64,000 nucleotides of DNA. Origin: Pseudomonas fluorescens HK44 (GTDB lineage Bacteria > Pseudomonadota > Gammaproteobacteria > Pseudomonadales > Pseudomonadaceae). Below the pieces are notes generated by a model that was not told the origin of the DNA, ran no database searches, and worked only from the letters and a program-made list of their open reading frames with translations. Below, one piece after another: positions 8,751 to 17,756 of this stretch. The position numbers were made by a program, and so were the translations under genes. Position 1 is the stretch's first letter, and every line of letters starts with the position of its first letter. The DNA lies in the NCBI RefSeq assembly GCF_000217955.3, contig NZ_AFOY02000012.1, positions 1-64,000 on the forward strand, in the 5' to 3' direction.

Positions 8751-9638
8751 GTGGATAAGTTTAAAGGCGCCTTGCTGGTAGGCGCTCTGCGGTTGTTTGC
8801 CCTGCTCCCGTGGCGGGCGGTGCAAGCGGTAGGCGCGGCGATTGGCTGGGTGATGTGGAAAACCCCCAACCGTTCCCGCGATGTGGTGCGCATCAACCTC
8901 GCCAAGTGTTTCCCGGACATGGACGCGGTCGAACGTGAGCGTTTAGTCGGACAGAGCCTGATGGACATCGGCAAATCATTGACCGAAAGCGCCTGCGCCT
9001 GGATCTGGCCGGCCCAGCGCTCCATCGATCTGGTGCGTGAAGTCGAAGGCCTCGATGTGCTCAAGGACGCGCTGGCTTCCGGCAAAGGCGTGGTCGGCAT
9101 CACCAGCCACCTGGGCAACTGGGAAGTGTTGAACCACTTCTATTGTAGCCAGTGCAAACCGATCATTTTCTATCGTCCGCCCAAGCTCAAGGCGGTAGAT
9201 GAATTGCTGCGCAAACAGCGGGTGCAATTGGGCAACCGCGTGGCAGCTTCTACCAAGGAAGGCATCCTCAGCGTCATCAAGGAAGTGCGCAAAGGGGGTG
9301 CAGTGGGGATTCCGGCTGACCCGGAACCGGCCGAATCCGCCGGGATCTTCGTGCCCTTCTTCGCCACCAAGGCCCTGACCAGCAAGTTCGTGCCGAACAT
9401 GCTCGCGGGCGGCAAAGCGGTCGGCGTCTTCCTGCACGCCCTGCGCCTGCCGGACGGTTCAGGCTACAAAGTGATCCTGGAAGCCGCGCCCGAGGCCATG
9501 TACAGCACCGATACCGAGACGTCCTGCGCTGCGATGAGCCAGATCGTCGAGAAGTACGTGCGGGCTTACCCGAGCCAATACATGTGGAGCATGAAGCGCT
9601 TCAAGAAACGTCCGCCGGGCGAAGCACGCTGGTATTGA
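8751..9638 (+). CDS. LpxL/HtrB-family lipid A acyltransferase
   Basis: This 295-residue inner-membrane enzyme is of the lauroyl/myristoyl acyltransferase family, which adds secondary acyl chains to lipid A. A hydrophobic N-terminus (residues 7-35) precedes the catalytic HX4E motif in SHLGNWE (His120, Glu125). The GTG start has AGGAG seven bases upstream and itself lies inside a DnaA-box 9-mer (TGTGGATAA, 8750-8758). Pseudomonads have several paralogues of different chain specificity, so I do not assign a precise symbol. Confidence 0.88.
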   Translation: MDKFKGALLVGALRLFALLPWRAVQAVGAAIGWVMWKTPNRSRDVVRINLAKCFPDMDAVERERLVGQSLMDIGKSLTESACAWIWPAQRSIDLVREVEGLDVLKDALASGKGVVGITSHLGNWEVLNHFYCSQCKPIIFYRPPKLKAVDELLRKQRVQLGNRVAASTKEGILSVIKEVRKGGAVGIPADPEPAESAGIFVPFFATKALTSKFVPNMLAGGKAVGVFLHALRLPDGSGYKVILEAAPEAMYSTDTETSCAAMSQIVEKYVRAYPSQYMWSMKRFKKRPPGEARWY

Positions 9639-9654
9639 TCCAGCTGGCATGATC

Positions 9655-9685
9655 TGTGGATAACCTTGGGCTGGGGTTATCCACA
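9655..9685. promoter_or_regulatory. Inverted pair of DnaA boxes forming a perfect hairpin
   Basis: Two exact DnaA boxes face each other (9655-9663 and 9677-9685) inside a perfect 11-bp inverted repeat TGTGGATAACC/GGTTATCCACA with a nine-base spacer. They lie between the acyltransferase stop and the PilZ start. There is no T-tract after the stem, so it is not an ordinary terminator. Confidence 0.6.
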
Positions 9686-9709
9686 ACCGTTCAATCAAGG
9701 GCGCAGAAG

Positions 9710-9949
9710 ATGTCCGAACACCGTAAGTCATTTCGAATCAAGATCCAGCACGAGAGCTTCGGCGAGTGCCTGGGCCAGACTCGCAACCTTTGCGCCAGTG
9801 GCGTCTACGTGAAGCATCCGACACTCGCGGCGTTGGCCAAGGGTGCCGTGGTCTATGGTCAGGTGCAGGGGTTGCCGTGCGGTGCGCCGCGAGTGCGCAT
9901 GGAAGTGGTGCAGGTCGACGCTGAAGGTATCGGCCTGCGTTACCTTTGA
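9710..9949 (+). CDS. Small single-domain PilZ protein
   Basis: The 79-residue protein is almost entirely a PilZ domain, which in other proteins binds cyclic-di-GMP. The RxxxR motif is present (Arg5, Arg9 in HRKSFR). The second motif, usually (D/N)xSxxG, reads NLCASG, with Cys at the Ser position; binding ability is therefore uncertain. The start at 9710 fits the domain boundary; a longer in-frame extension would pass through the DnaA-box hairpin. Its target is unknown. Confidence 0.82.
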   Translation: MSEHRKSFRIKIQHESFGECLGQTRNLCASGVYVKHPTLAALAKGAVVYGQVQGLPCGAPRVRMEVVQVDAEGIGLRYL

Positions 9950-9965
9950 GTTGAACGTTTTTTGA

Positions 9966-10280
9966 TCAGTTGCCTGACCGGTCAAGCTTCTTCAGAAACA
10001 CGATCATTTCCTTTTCCGCCTGCTTGTCGCCATGCGCGCGGGCAGCTTCCAGGCCCTGCTCCCAGGCCTGACGGGCAGCGGCATGGTTTGCCTGCGCCAA
10101 ATGAGCCTTGCCCAACAACTTCCAGGCTGCCGAATATTTCGGATCGAATGCCACGCAGCGGCTGAAATGCTCGGCAGCCTTGGCATATTCGCCCAGATCC
10201 AGATAACCCTTGCCCAGACCGAAGCGCAGCAGCGAGTTATCCACACCCTCGGCGAGCATTTTTTCCAGCGATTCGATCAT
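9966..10280 (-). CDS. Tetratricopeptide-repeat protein
   Basis: The 104-residue cytoplasmic protein has about two TPR units (for example GYLDLGEYAKAAEHFSRC, then AAWKLLGKAHLAQ) and is probably a small scaffold that binds another protein. There is no signal peptide. Homologues sit at the same place, near trkA and the PilZ gene, in other pseudomonads. It contains a DnaA-box 9-mer at 10237-10245. The function is unknown. Confidence 0.8.
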   Translation of the reverse strand: MIESLEKMLAEGVDNSLLRFGLGKGYLDLGEYAKAAEHFSRCVAFDPKYSAAWKLLGKAHLAQANHAAARQAWEQGLEAARAHGDKQAEKEMIVFLKKLDRSGN

Positions 10281-10326
10281 GGTGGATTCCTTGTTGAGGA
10301 GTGTCAGGGATTAAGCTGTTTTAGTA

Positions 10327-10362
10327 AGACCGCTATCGCGAGCCTGCTCGCGATTGGGCCAG
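10327..10362. repeat. Single REP-type palindrome
   Basis: The core CGCGAGCCTGCTCGCG is a perfect short hairpin and matches one arm of the paired repeat at 52856-52959. It lies between trkA and the TPR gene. Confidence 0.65.
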
Positions 10363-10384
10363 TCCGGCCAGCGCAGATCCCGGA

Positions 10385-11758
10385 TCAGAAAAAGCTCAAC
10401 CCCACGTGGAACAGCTTCTCCACATCGCGAATATGCTTTTTATCCACAAGGAACAGAATCACATGGTCGCCGGCTTCGATCACGGTGTCGTCGTGGGCGA
10501 TCAGCACTTCTTCGTCGCGAATGATCGCACCAATGGTAGTCCCCGGCGGCAGGACGATGTTTTCGATGGCCTTGCCAATGACCTTGCTCGACTTCGCGTC
10601 ACCGTGGGCAATCGCCTCGATGGCTTCTGCCGCACCGCGACGCAGTGAGTGCACGCTGACGATATCGCCCCGGCGCACGTGAGCCAGCAAAGTGCCGATG
10701 GTCGCCAGTTGCGGGCTGATGGCGATGTCGATATCACCGCCCTGAATCAGGTCGACATAGGCCGGGTTGTTGATGATGGTCATCACCTTCTTCGCGCCCA
10801 GGCGTTTGGCCAACAGCGAGGACATGATGTTGGCTTCGTCGTCGTTGGTCAGCGCCAGGAAGAGATCGGCGTCGGCAATGTTCTCTTCCAGCAGCAAATC
10901 GCGGTCCGAGGCGCTGCCCTGCAACACCACGGTGCTGTCGAGGGTGTCCGAGAGGTAACGGCAGCGCGCCGGGTTCATCTCGATGATTTTCACCTGATAG
11001 CGGCTTTCAATCGCCTCGGCCAGCCGCTCGCCAATCTGCCCGCCCCCGGCGATGACAATGCGTTTGTAGCTCTCGTCGAGCCGGCGCATTTCGCTCATCA
11101 CGGCGCGAATATTCGCTTTGGCCGCGATGAAGAACACTTCGTCATCGGCTTCGATCACCGTATCGCCTTGCGGCAGGATCGGTCGGTCGCGACGGAAAAT
11201 CGCCGCCACGCGGGTATCGACGTTCGGCATGTGTTCGCGCAACTGGCGCAATTGCTGCCCCACCAGCGGTCCGCCGTAGTAAGCCTTGACCGCCACCAGT
11301 TGTGCCTTGCCCTCGGCGAAGTCGATGACCTGCAAGGCGCCGGGGTGCTCGATCAGGCGCTTGATGTAGTGGGTCACCACTTGTTCCGGGCTGATCAATA
11401 CGTCGACCGGAATCGCGTCGTTGTCGAACAGGCCGGCGCGGGTCAGGTACGCGGCTTCGCGCACCCGGGCGATCTTGGTCGGCGTGTGGAACAGGGTGTG
11501 CGCGACCTGGCAGGCGACCATGTTGGTCTCGTCGCTGTTGGTCACCGCCACCAGCATGTCGGCGTCGTCGGCACCGGCTTGGCGCAGCACTGTCGGGAAC
11601 GAGCCGTGACCTTGCACGGTACGGATGTCGAGGCGGTCACCGAGGTCTCGCAGGCGTTCGCCGTCGGTGTCGACCACGGTGATGTCGTTCGCTTCGCTGG
11701 CCAAGTGTTCCGCCAGCGTACCGCCGACCTGCCCGGCGCCGAGGATGATGATCTTCAT
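10385..11758 (-). CDS. trkA: Trk potassium uptake regulatory subunit TrkA
   Basis: The 457-residue peripheral protein binds NAD(H) and gates the TrkH/TrkG potassium channels. Two tandem RCK units are visible: the first Rossmann motif GAGQVG is at residues 7-12 and the second GGGQIG near 238, each followed by a TrkA-C domain. I chose the ATG at 11758, the start of the conserved [10 protein letters not shown]. It follows rsmB by 23 bases, so it is likely the last gene of the def-fmt-rsmB-trkA operon. Confidence 0.96.
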   Translation of the reverse strand: MKIIILGAGQVGGTLAEHLASEANDITVVDTDGERLRDLGDRLDIRTVQGHGSFPTVLRQAGADDADMLVAVTNSDETNMVACQVAHTLFHTPTKIARVREAAYLTRAGLFDNDAIPVDVLISPEQVVTHYIKRLIEHPGALQVIDFAEGKAQLVAVKAYYGGPLVGQQLRQLREHMPNVDTRVAAIFRRDRPILPQGDTVIEADDEVFFIAAKANIRAVMSEMRRLDESYKRIVIAGGGQIGERLAEAIESRYQVKIIEMNPARCRYLSDTLDSTVVLQGSASDRDLLLEENIADADLFLALTNDDEANIMSSLLAKRLGAKKVMTIINNPAYVDLIQGGDIDIAISPQLATIGTLLAHVRRGDIVSVHSLRRGAAEAIEAIAHGDAKSSKVIGKAIENIVLPPGTTIGAIIRDEEVLIAHDDTVIEAGDHVILFLVDKKHIRDVEKLFHVGLSFF

Positions 11759-11781
11759 CCTGTCACTCCCTTGAAATCCGC

Positions 11782-13092
11782 TTAACCGCGCGCGGCGGCA
11801 ATCTTGATCAGCTTGGCGTAGTAGAACCCGTCGTGACCGCCCTCTTGCGCCAGCAACTGGCGGCCATGCGGTTGCTTGATGCCGGCCTGGCTGGCGATAT
11901 CCAGCTCGCGAGCACCCGATGTGCGAGCGAGGAACGCTTCGATGACGTCGGTGTTTTCGGTCGGCAAAGTCGAGCAGGTGGCGTACAGCAGGATGCCGCC
12001 GACGTCGAGGGTCGGCCACATCGCGTCGAGCAGTTCGCCCTGAAGCACCGCGAGCGCGGCGATGTCATCCGGCTGGCGGGTCAGTTTGATGTCCGGGTGC
12101 CGGCGAATCACGCCGGTCGCCGAGCATGGCGCGTCGAGCAAGATGCGCTGGAACGGCTTGCCGTCCCACCACGCTTGAGTATCGCGGCCGTCGGCGGCGA
12201 TCAATTCGGCACTGAGGCCCAGCCGCTCAAGGTTTTCCCGCACGCGAACCAGACGCTTGGCTTCCAGGTCCACCGCCACCACGCCGGCCAGTTTTGGCTC
12301 GACTTCGAGGATGTGGCAGGTCTTGCCGCCCGGTGCACAGCAGGCGTCGAGCACCCGTTGGCCCGGCGCCAGGTCCAGCAGATCCGCCGCCAGTTGCGCG
12401 GCTTCGTCCTGCACGCTGATCCAGCCTTCGGCGAAACCGGGCAGCTGGCGCACATCACCCGGCGTGTCGAGCACGATGCCGTCCCGGCTAAACACGCACG
12501 GCTTGGCCGCGACACCGGCATCGTTCAGCAAGGCGAGGTAAGCATCGCGCGCGTGATGACGACGGTTGACCCGTAAAATCATCGGTGGGTGCGCGTTGTT
12601 CGCGGCGCAAATGGCTTCCCATTGCTCAGGCCAGAACGCCTTGAGGGATTTTTGCAGCCAGCGCGGGTGGGCGGTGCGCACCACCGGATCGTGCTCAAGC
12701 TCGGCCAGCAGTGCTTCGCTTTCACGTTGGGCGCGGCGCAGCACGGCGTTGAGCAGGGCTTTGGCCCACGGTTTTTTCAGCTTGTCGGCGCAGCCCACGG
12801 TTTCACCGATGGCGGCGTGAGCCGGGACACGGGTGTACAGCAACTGGTAAAGGCCGACCAGCAACAGCGCTTCGACGTCTGCATCGGCAGCTTTGAAAGG
12901 CTTTTGCAGCAGCTTGGTCGCCAGCGCCGACAAGCGCGGCTGCCAGCGAGCGGTACCGAAGGCCAGGTCCTGGGTGAAGCCGCGATCGCGGTCTTCGACT
13001 TTGTCCAGTTGCGTTGGCAACGAACTGTTCAGCGAAGCCTTGCCGTTAAGGACGGCGGCCAGGGCCTTGGCGGCGGCCAGACGCGGGTTCAT
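11782..13092 (-). CDS. rsmB: 16S rRNA m5C967 methyltransferase
   Basis: This 436-residue enzyme methylates C967 of 16S rRNA using S-adenosylmethionine. An N-terminal NusB-like RNA-binding domain (about 1-140) is followed by the methyltransferase fold with motif [11 protein letters not shown], the DAPCSATG cysteine motif and the catalytic YATCST. Its ATG overlaps the fmt stop by four bases (ATGA), showing translational coupling. Confidence 0.95.
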   Translation of the reverse strand: MNPRLAAAKALAAVLNGKASLNSSLPTQLDKVEDRDRGFTQDLAFGTARWQPRLSALATKLLQKPFKAADADVEALLLVGLYQLLYTRVPAHAAIGETVGCADKLKKPWAKALLNAVLRRAQRESEALLAELEHDPVVRTAHPRWLQKSLKAFWPEQWEAICAANNAHPPMILRVNRRHHARDAYLALLNDAGVAAKPCVFSRDGIVLDTPGDVRQLPGFAEGWISVQDEAAQLAADLLDLAPGQRVLDACCAPGGKTCHILEVEPKLAGVVAVDLEAKRLVRVRENLERLGLSAELIAADGRDTQAWWDGKPFQRILLDAPCSATGVIRRHPDIKLTRQPDDIAALAVLQGELLDAMWPTLDVGGILLYATCSTLPTENTDVIEAFLARTSGARELDIASQAGIKQPHGRQLLAQEGGHDGFYYAKLIKIAAARG

Positions 13093-14048
13093 TGGGCGTC
13101 CACCGCAAGGCCCAAGACAGTGCCCACGGCAAATTTCTCACGACGGCTGTTGAACAAGTCGCTGAAATTCAGCGCCTTGCCACCGGGCAATTGCAGACGC
13201 GTCAGGCACAGCGCCTGTTCACCGCAGGCGACGATCAAGCCGTCCTTGCTGGCGCCGAGGATCTCGCCCGGTGCGCCCTTGCCTTCGGCGAGGCTGGCAG
13301 CGAGCACTTTCAAGGCTTCGCCATTGAGCGTGCTGTGGCAGATCGGCCACGGATTGAATGCGCGAACCAGACGTTCCAACTCGACCGCAGGGCGGCTCCA
13401 GTCGATGCGCGCTTCGTCTTTGTTCAATTTGTGAGCATAAGTAGCGAGGCTGTCGTCCTGTACTTCGCCTTCCAGCGTGCCGGCGGCCAGCCCGGCAATC
13501 GCCTGAACCACTGCTGGCGGGCCCATCTCGGCGAGACGGTCATGCAGGCTGCCGCCTGTGTCATCAGCGCTGATCGGCGTGGTGACCTTGAGCAGCATCG
13601 GCCCGGTGTCGAGGCCGGCTTCCATGCGCATCACGGTCACGCCGCTTTCAGCGTCGCCCGCTTCGACGGCGCGCTGGATCGGCGCCGCACCGCGCCAGCG
13701 TGGCAGCAACGAGGCGTGGCTGTTGATACAGCCCAGACGCGGAATATCCAGCACCACTTGCGGCAGGATCAGGCCGTAGGCCACGACGACCATCAAGTCC
13801 GGCTTGAGTGCAGCCAGTTCGGCCTGGGCGTCGGCGTTGCGCAGGGTTGGCGGCTGCAACACCTGGATGTTGTGCTCCATAGTCAACTGCTTGACCGGGC
13901 TCGGCATCAGCTTTTGCCCACGACCCGCCGGGCGATCCGGTTGGGTGTAGACCGCAACGATCTCATAAGGGCTGTCGAGCAGGGCCTTGAGGTGTTCGGC
14001 GGCAAATTCGGGGGTGCCGGCAAAGACGATGCGCAGTGGCTCAGTCAT
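13089..14048 (-). CDS. fmt: Methionyl-tRNA formyltransferase
   Basis: The 319-residue enzyme formylates initiator Met-tRNA. The N-terminal Rossmann domain holds the active-site N-x-H-x-SLLP motif in [12 protein letters not shown] and the AGLDTGP loop with the conserved Asp. The C-terminal tRNA-binding domain ends in KFAVGTVL. I chose the ATG at 14048, where conserved sequence begins. It sits just downstream of def, the reverse activity in N-terminal processing, with a possible attenuator hairpin between them. Confidence 0.96.
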   Translation of the reverse strand: MTEPLRIVFAGTPEFAAEHLKALLDSPYEIVAVYTQPDRPAGRGQKLMPSPVKQLTMEHNIQVLQPPTLRNADAQAELAALKPDLMVVVAYGLILPQVVLDIPRLGCINSHASLLPRWRGAAPIQRAVEAGDAESGVTVMRMEAGLDTGPMLLKVTTPISADDTGGSLHDRLAEMGPPAVVQAIAGLAAGTLEGEVQDDSLATYAHKLNKDEARIDWSRPAVELERLVRAFNPWPICHSTLNGEALKVLAASLAEGKGAPGEILGASKDGLIVACGEQALCLTRLQLPGGKALNFSDLFNSRREKFAVGTVLGLAVDAQ

Positions 14049-14081
14049 GGGAATTCTCGGTTGGAAACACGCGGAAAAGAA

Positions 14082-14105
14082 AAAGGCTTGCCGCAGCAAG
14101 CCTTT
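14082..14105 (-). terminator. Hairpin between def and fmt, possible attenuator
   Basis: A perfect 9-bp stem AAAGGCTTG/CAAGCCTTT with a six-base loop is followed on the minus strand by a T-rich run (CTTTTTCTTTTCC). In the def-to-fmt direction it looks like an intrinsic terminator inside the operon. It may reduce fmt-rsmB-trkA expression relative to def, or fmt may have its own promoter. Confidence 0.6.
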
Positions 14106-14114
14106 GGAAGGGCA

Positions 14115-14621
14115 TCAAGCGTTCTGGCGATGGAGCTTTTCCAGCTTCTTCTTGATCCGGTCGCGTTTGAGCGTGGACAGGTAATCGACGAACAATTTGC
14201 CGTTGAGGTGGTCGCATTCGTGCTGAATGCACACCGCCAGCAGCTCTTCGGCGATCAGTTCAAAAGGCTTGCCGTCACGGTCCAGTGCGTTGATTTTCAC
14301 GCGTTGCGGGCGGTCGACGTTTTCGTAGAAGCCCGGTACCGAAAGGCAGCCTTCCTGGTACTGACCCATTTCGTCGGTCAGTACCAGGAACTCGGGGTTG
14401 ATGAACACCCGAGGTTCGCTGCGGTCTTCGGAAAGGTCCATGACCACGATGCGTTTGTGCACGTTGACCTGGGTCGCCGCAAGGCCGATGCCGGGTGCTT
14501 CATACATTGTTTCAAACATGTCATCGACCAACTGCCGCACTTCGTCGTCCACTACGGCCACCGGTTTGGCGATAGTACGCAGGCGCGGGTCGGGAAATTC
14601 GAGGATGTTCAAAATAGCCAT
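14115..14621 (-). CDS. def: Peptide deformylase
   Basis: This 168-residue metalloenzyme removes the formyl group from new proteins. All three family motifs are intact: GIGLAATQ (about 45-52), EGCLS with the metal-binding Cys, and QHECDH with two metal-binding His and the catalytic Glu. It is the first gene of a minus-strand block with fmt, rsmB and trkA and is divergent from a LysM gene. Confidence 0.97.
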   Translation of the reverse strand: MAILNILEFPDPRLRTIAKPVAVVDDEVRQLVDDMFETMYEAPGIGLAATQVNVHKRIVVMDLSEDRSEPRVFINPEFLVLTDEMGQYQEGCLSVPGFYENVDRPQRVKINALDRDGKPFELIAEELLAVCIQHECDHLNGKLFVDYLSTLKRDRIKKKLEKLHRQNA

Positions 14622-14791
14622 AAGCGTAATTGCTGCACGTGTGAAGTAAAGTCTGGGCCGATGGCCTGGCGGGTCCGAAGATGCAGGCTACCGTTGTAAA
14701 ACGTAGCTCCCTTCTTTTCATTAGAAAGGGGGAGCGGGCCACGAGGGCTCTGGCGTTCTACTCGAATGCACATAATAAAGGGATTCACCGC

Positions 14792-15817
14792 ATGAGGAAA
14801 TCACTACTCGCCTTGCTGCTTCTGGCCTCGGCCGGTTTCGCGCACGGACAAGTGCAACTCAAGGAAGGTTTTCCACAGCATTACACGGTAGTGGCGGGCG
14901 ACACACTTTGGGACATCTGCGGGAAATACCTCCGCGAACCCTGGAAATGGCCCGAACTCTGGCAGGCCAACCCGCAGATCGAAAACCCCAACCTGATCTA
15001 TCCCGGCGACTCGCTGTCGCTGGTCTACATCAACGGGCAACCGCGCCTGACCCTCAATCGCGGGGCTTCACGGGGCACTATCAAGCTTTCGCCACAAGTG
15101 CGCAGCACACCGATGGCCGACGCCATTCCAAGTATTCCGCTGCGCTCCATCAACAGTTTCCTGCTGAGCAACCGCATCATCGACAACGTCGAAGACTTCA
15201 ACAAGGCGCCGTACATCGTTGCTGGCGACGCCGAACGGGTGCTCAGCGGCATGGGCGATCGCATCTACGCACGCGGCAAGTTCGACCCGGCGCAGTCGGT
15301 GTACGGCATTTTCCGTCAGGGCAAGGTCTACAGCGACCCGCAAAGCAAAGAGTTTCTGGGGATCAACGCCGACGACATCGGCGGCGGCGAGATCATCGCC
15401 ACTGAAGGCGATGTCGCCACCCTCGCCTTGCAACGCACCACGCAAGAGGTTCGACTTGGCGACCGTTTGTTCAGCGGCGAAGAGCGGGCGATCAACTCGA
15501 CCTTCATGCCCAGCGCGCCAAAAACCGATATTCACGGCTTGATCATCGACGTGCCACGCGGTGTTACGCAGATCGGTGCGCTCGATGTGGTCACTTTGAA
15601 CAAGGGCCAGCGCGACGGCTTGGCCGAAGGCAACGTGCTGGTGGTGATGAAAACCGGTGAAACCGTACGTGACCGGGTCACGGGCGAACAGGTGAAAATC
15701 CCGGATGAGCGCGCCGGTTTGCTGATGATCTTCCGCACTTATGAAAAGCTCAGCTACGGCTTGGTACTGAACGCCTCGCGCTCCCTGGCGGTGATGGACA
15801 AGGTGCGTAATCCGTAA
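14792..15817 (+). CDS. Secreted LysM peptidoglycan-binding protein
   Basis: The 341-residue protein has a signal peptide (cleavage near AHG-Q, residue 20) and an N-terminal LysM domain (about 29-78: HYTVVAGDTLWDIC, then NPNLIYPGDSL). A long unassigned C-terminal part follows. LysM binds N-acetylglucosamine chains of peptidoglycan, so the protein probably acts at the cell wall. It is conserved between def and dprA in pseudomonads. I chose the ATG at 14792 because it directly precedes the signal peptide. Confidence 0.88.
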   Translation: MRKSLLALLLLASAGFAHGQVQLKEGFPQHYTVVAGDTLWDICGKYLREPWKWPELWQANPQIENPNLIYPGDSLSLVYINGQPRLTLNRGASRGTIKLSPQVRSTPMADAIPSIPLRSINSFLLSNRIIDNVEDFNKAPYIVAGDAERVLSGMGDRIYARGKFDPAQSVYGIFRQGKVYSDPQSKEFLGINADDIGGGEIIATEGDVATLALQRTTQEVRLGDRLFSGEERAINSTFMPSAPKTDIHGLIIDVPRGVTQIGALDVVTLNKGQRDGLAEGNVLVVMKTGETVRDRVTGEQVKIPDERAGLLMIFRTYEKLSYGLVLNASRSLAVMDKVRNP

Positions 15818-15897
15818 AAGACTCAACACGTTACCAACAGACTTATCCACAGCTTGTTCCCGATTCAATACGACCGATAACGATCAAGGATGATCTT

Positions 15898-17001
15898 ATG
15901 CCGCTGTTTGCACCTACGCAGGTTTCACCGGCGGAACTGGAAGCGCGTTTGCGTTTGCATCGTCTCCCGGAGCTCGGCCCTCGACGTTTTCAAAAGCTGC
16001 TCGAAGCCTTCGGCTCGGCATCAAAAGCCATCAGCGCACCGGCCTCTGCCTGGCGCGCCTTGGGGTTGCCGTCGGCGTGCTTTGATGCCCGGCGTAGCCC
16101 GCTTATTCGTGATGGCGCCTACCACGCATTAGCCTGGCTGGAGCGCGAAGGCCAGTATTTACTGATGGTTGACCAGCCGGGCTACCCGGCGCTGTTGGCA
16201 GAAATCAGTGACCCGCCACCGTTGCTGTTTGTCGCGGGTGATCCAGGCATTCTGGAAAAACCGCAGCTGGCAATGGTCGGCAGCCGACGCGCATCGAGGC
16301 CGGGAATGGACACCGCTGCGGCGTTTTCCCGCAGCCTGGCGGGTGCCGGATTCGTCATCACCAGCGGTCTGGCTTTGGGGATCGATGCAGCGGCGCATCA
16401 AGCCGCGCTGGACGTCGGTGGGCAGACCGTCGGAGTGCTCGGCACCGGACTGGAAAATTTTTATCCACAGCGCAATCGACGCATTGCCGACGCGATGATT
16501 GCGCAAGGCAGTGCAGTGGTTTCCGAGTTCCCGCTGGACGCCGGGCCGCAGGCCAGCAACTTCCCGCGGCGCAATCGGATCATCAGCGGTTTATCCCTCG
16601 GCGTGCTGGTGGTCGAGGCCAGTGTCGCCAGCGGCTCGCTGATCACTGCACGGCTGGCGGCGGAACAGGGTCGCGAGGTGTATGCCATTCCGGGATCGAT
16701 CCATCATCCGGGGGCCCGTGGTTGCCATCAATTGATCCGCGACGGCGCGGTGTTGGTGGAGACCATCGAACATATCCTCGAAGGCCTGCGTGGTTGGCAG
16801 AGTCTGCCGTTATCCACAGACGCTCCGGCGCCCGTCGATCATCCGTTGCTGTGTCTGCTGTTTGCCGCTCCGCATACCAGCGAGGCTCTGGCCGACGCGG
16901 CGGGATGGGCGTTGCCGAAGGTATTGGCGGCGCTGACGGAGCTTGAAATGGAGGGTCGGGCGGTGAGTGAAGGCGGACGCTGGTTTGCGCGCGTAAGCTA
17001 G
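15898..17001 (+). CDS. dprA: DNA-processing protein DprA
   Basis: The 367-residue protein binds single-stranded DNA and loads RecA during natural transformation. The Rossmann core carries GSRRAS, SGLALGID and GTGLE motifs (about 125-195), and a C-terminal winged-helix DML1-like domain begins near 310. AAGGA lies seven bases before the ATG. Two exact DnaA boxes are inside the gene (16461, 16810). It is separated from tsaC by 51 bases and probably cotranscribed with it. Confidence 0.93.
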   Translation: MPLFAPTQVSPAELEARLRLHRLPELGPRRFQKLLEAFGSASKAISAPASAWRALGLPSACFDARRSPLIRDGAYHALAWLEREGQYLLMVDQPGYPALLAEISDPPPLLFVAGDPGILEKPQLAMVGSRRASRPGMDTAAAFSRSLAGAGFVITSGLALGIDAAAHQAALDVGGQTVGVLGTGLENFYPQRNRRIADAMIAQGSAVVSEFPLDAGPQASNFPRRNRIISGLSLGVLVVEASVASGSLITARLAAEQGREVYAIPGSIHHPGARGCHQLIRDGAVLVETIEHILEGLRGWQSLPLSTDAPAPVDHPLLCLLFAAPHTSEALADAAGWALPKVLAALTELEMEGRAVSEGGRWFARVS

Positions 17002-17052
17002 GTTCATGAAAGATCGGTAAACTGCGCACAGCCTTATTTTGGAGAGTCGGTA

Positions 17053-17610
17053 ATGGTCAACAGTTGGCGTGTGCAACAAGCCGCACAAGCTATTCGCGCA
17101 GGGGCGGTGATTGCCTACCCAACCGAAGCTGTCTGGGGTCTGGGTTGCGACCCGTGGGATGAAGAGGCGGTGTATCGCCTGCTGGCGATCAAGGGCCGTT
17201 CGGTAGACAAGGGCCTGATCCTGATTGCCGACAACATTCGCCAGTTCGACTTCCTGTTCGAAGACTTCCCGGAACTGTGGATGGATCGCATGGCCAGCAC
17301 CTGGCCGGGGCCGAACACCTGGCTGGTGCCCCATCAAAACATGCTGCCGCAATGGATCACCGGAGTGCATGAGACCGTGGCGTTGCGGGTGAGTGATCAC
17401 CCTCTGGTGCGGGATTTGTGTGCGTTGGTCGGGCCATTGGTGTCGACTTCAGCCAACCCGCAAGGCCGGCCGGCAGCGCGTTCGCGAATTCGCGTCGAAC
17501 AGTATTTCCGCGGGCAAATCGACCTGGTGCTGGGCGGTAATCTGGGCGGACGGAAAAACCCGAGCCTGATTCGCGATCTGGCGACCGGCAACGTGGTGCG
17601 CCCGGCGTGA
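17053..17610 (+). CDS. tsaC: Threonylcarbamoyl-AMP synthase
   Basis: This 185-residue YrdC-fold enzyme makes threonylcarbamoyl-adenylate from threonine, bicarbonate and ATP for the t6A37 modification of tRNAs reading ANN codons. The family motifs are [13 protein letters not shown], the KGR loop and VSTSANPQG. The length fits the short TsaC type rather than the longer Sua5. GGAGAG lies six bases upstream. Confidence 0.94.
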   Translation: MVNSWRVQQAAQAIRAGAVIAYPTEAVWGLGCDPWDEEAVYRLLAIKGRSVDKGLILIADNIRQFDFLFEDFPELWMDRMASTWPGPNTWLVPHQNMLPQWITGVHETVALRVSDHPLVRDLCALVGPLVSTSANPQGRPAARSRIRVEQYFRGQIDLVLGGNLGGRKNPSLIRDLATGNVVRPA

Positions 17611-17615
17611 GACCT

Positions 17616-17749
17616 TGTGGCGAGGGGGCTTGCCCCCGTTCGGGCGCGTAGCGCCCGTAAATCAGGCGTGGGTCATATGCCTGATTTACTGCATTGGCAG
17701 ATTTTGGGACAGCTGCGCAGTCCAACGGGGGCAAGCCCCCTCACCACAA
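17616..17749. repeat. REPIN-type paired palindrome, variant with GGGGGCTTGCCCCC arms
   Basis: The outer arms are TGTGGCGAGGGGGCTTGCCCCC and its near inverse at the right end, about 85 bases apart, with smaller palindromes between (GGGCGCGTAGCGCCC). It sits between tsaC and qor, which converge. Confidence 0.85.
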
Positions 17750-17756
17750 TTCAGAT

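Noticed and set aside
17616..17749. Possible CRISPR or tRNA-like structure in the intergenic palindromes
   Set aside because: Only two inverted arms per site and no regularly spaced direct repeats; they fit REPIN elements.
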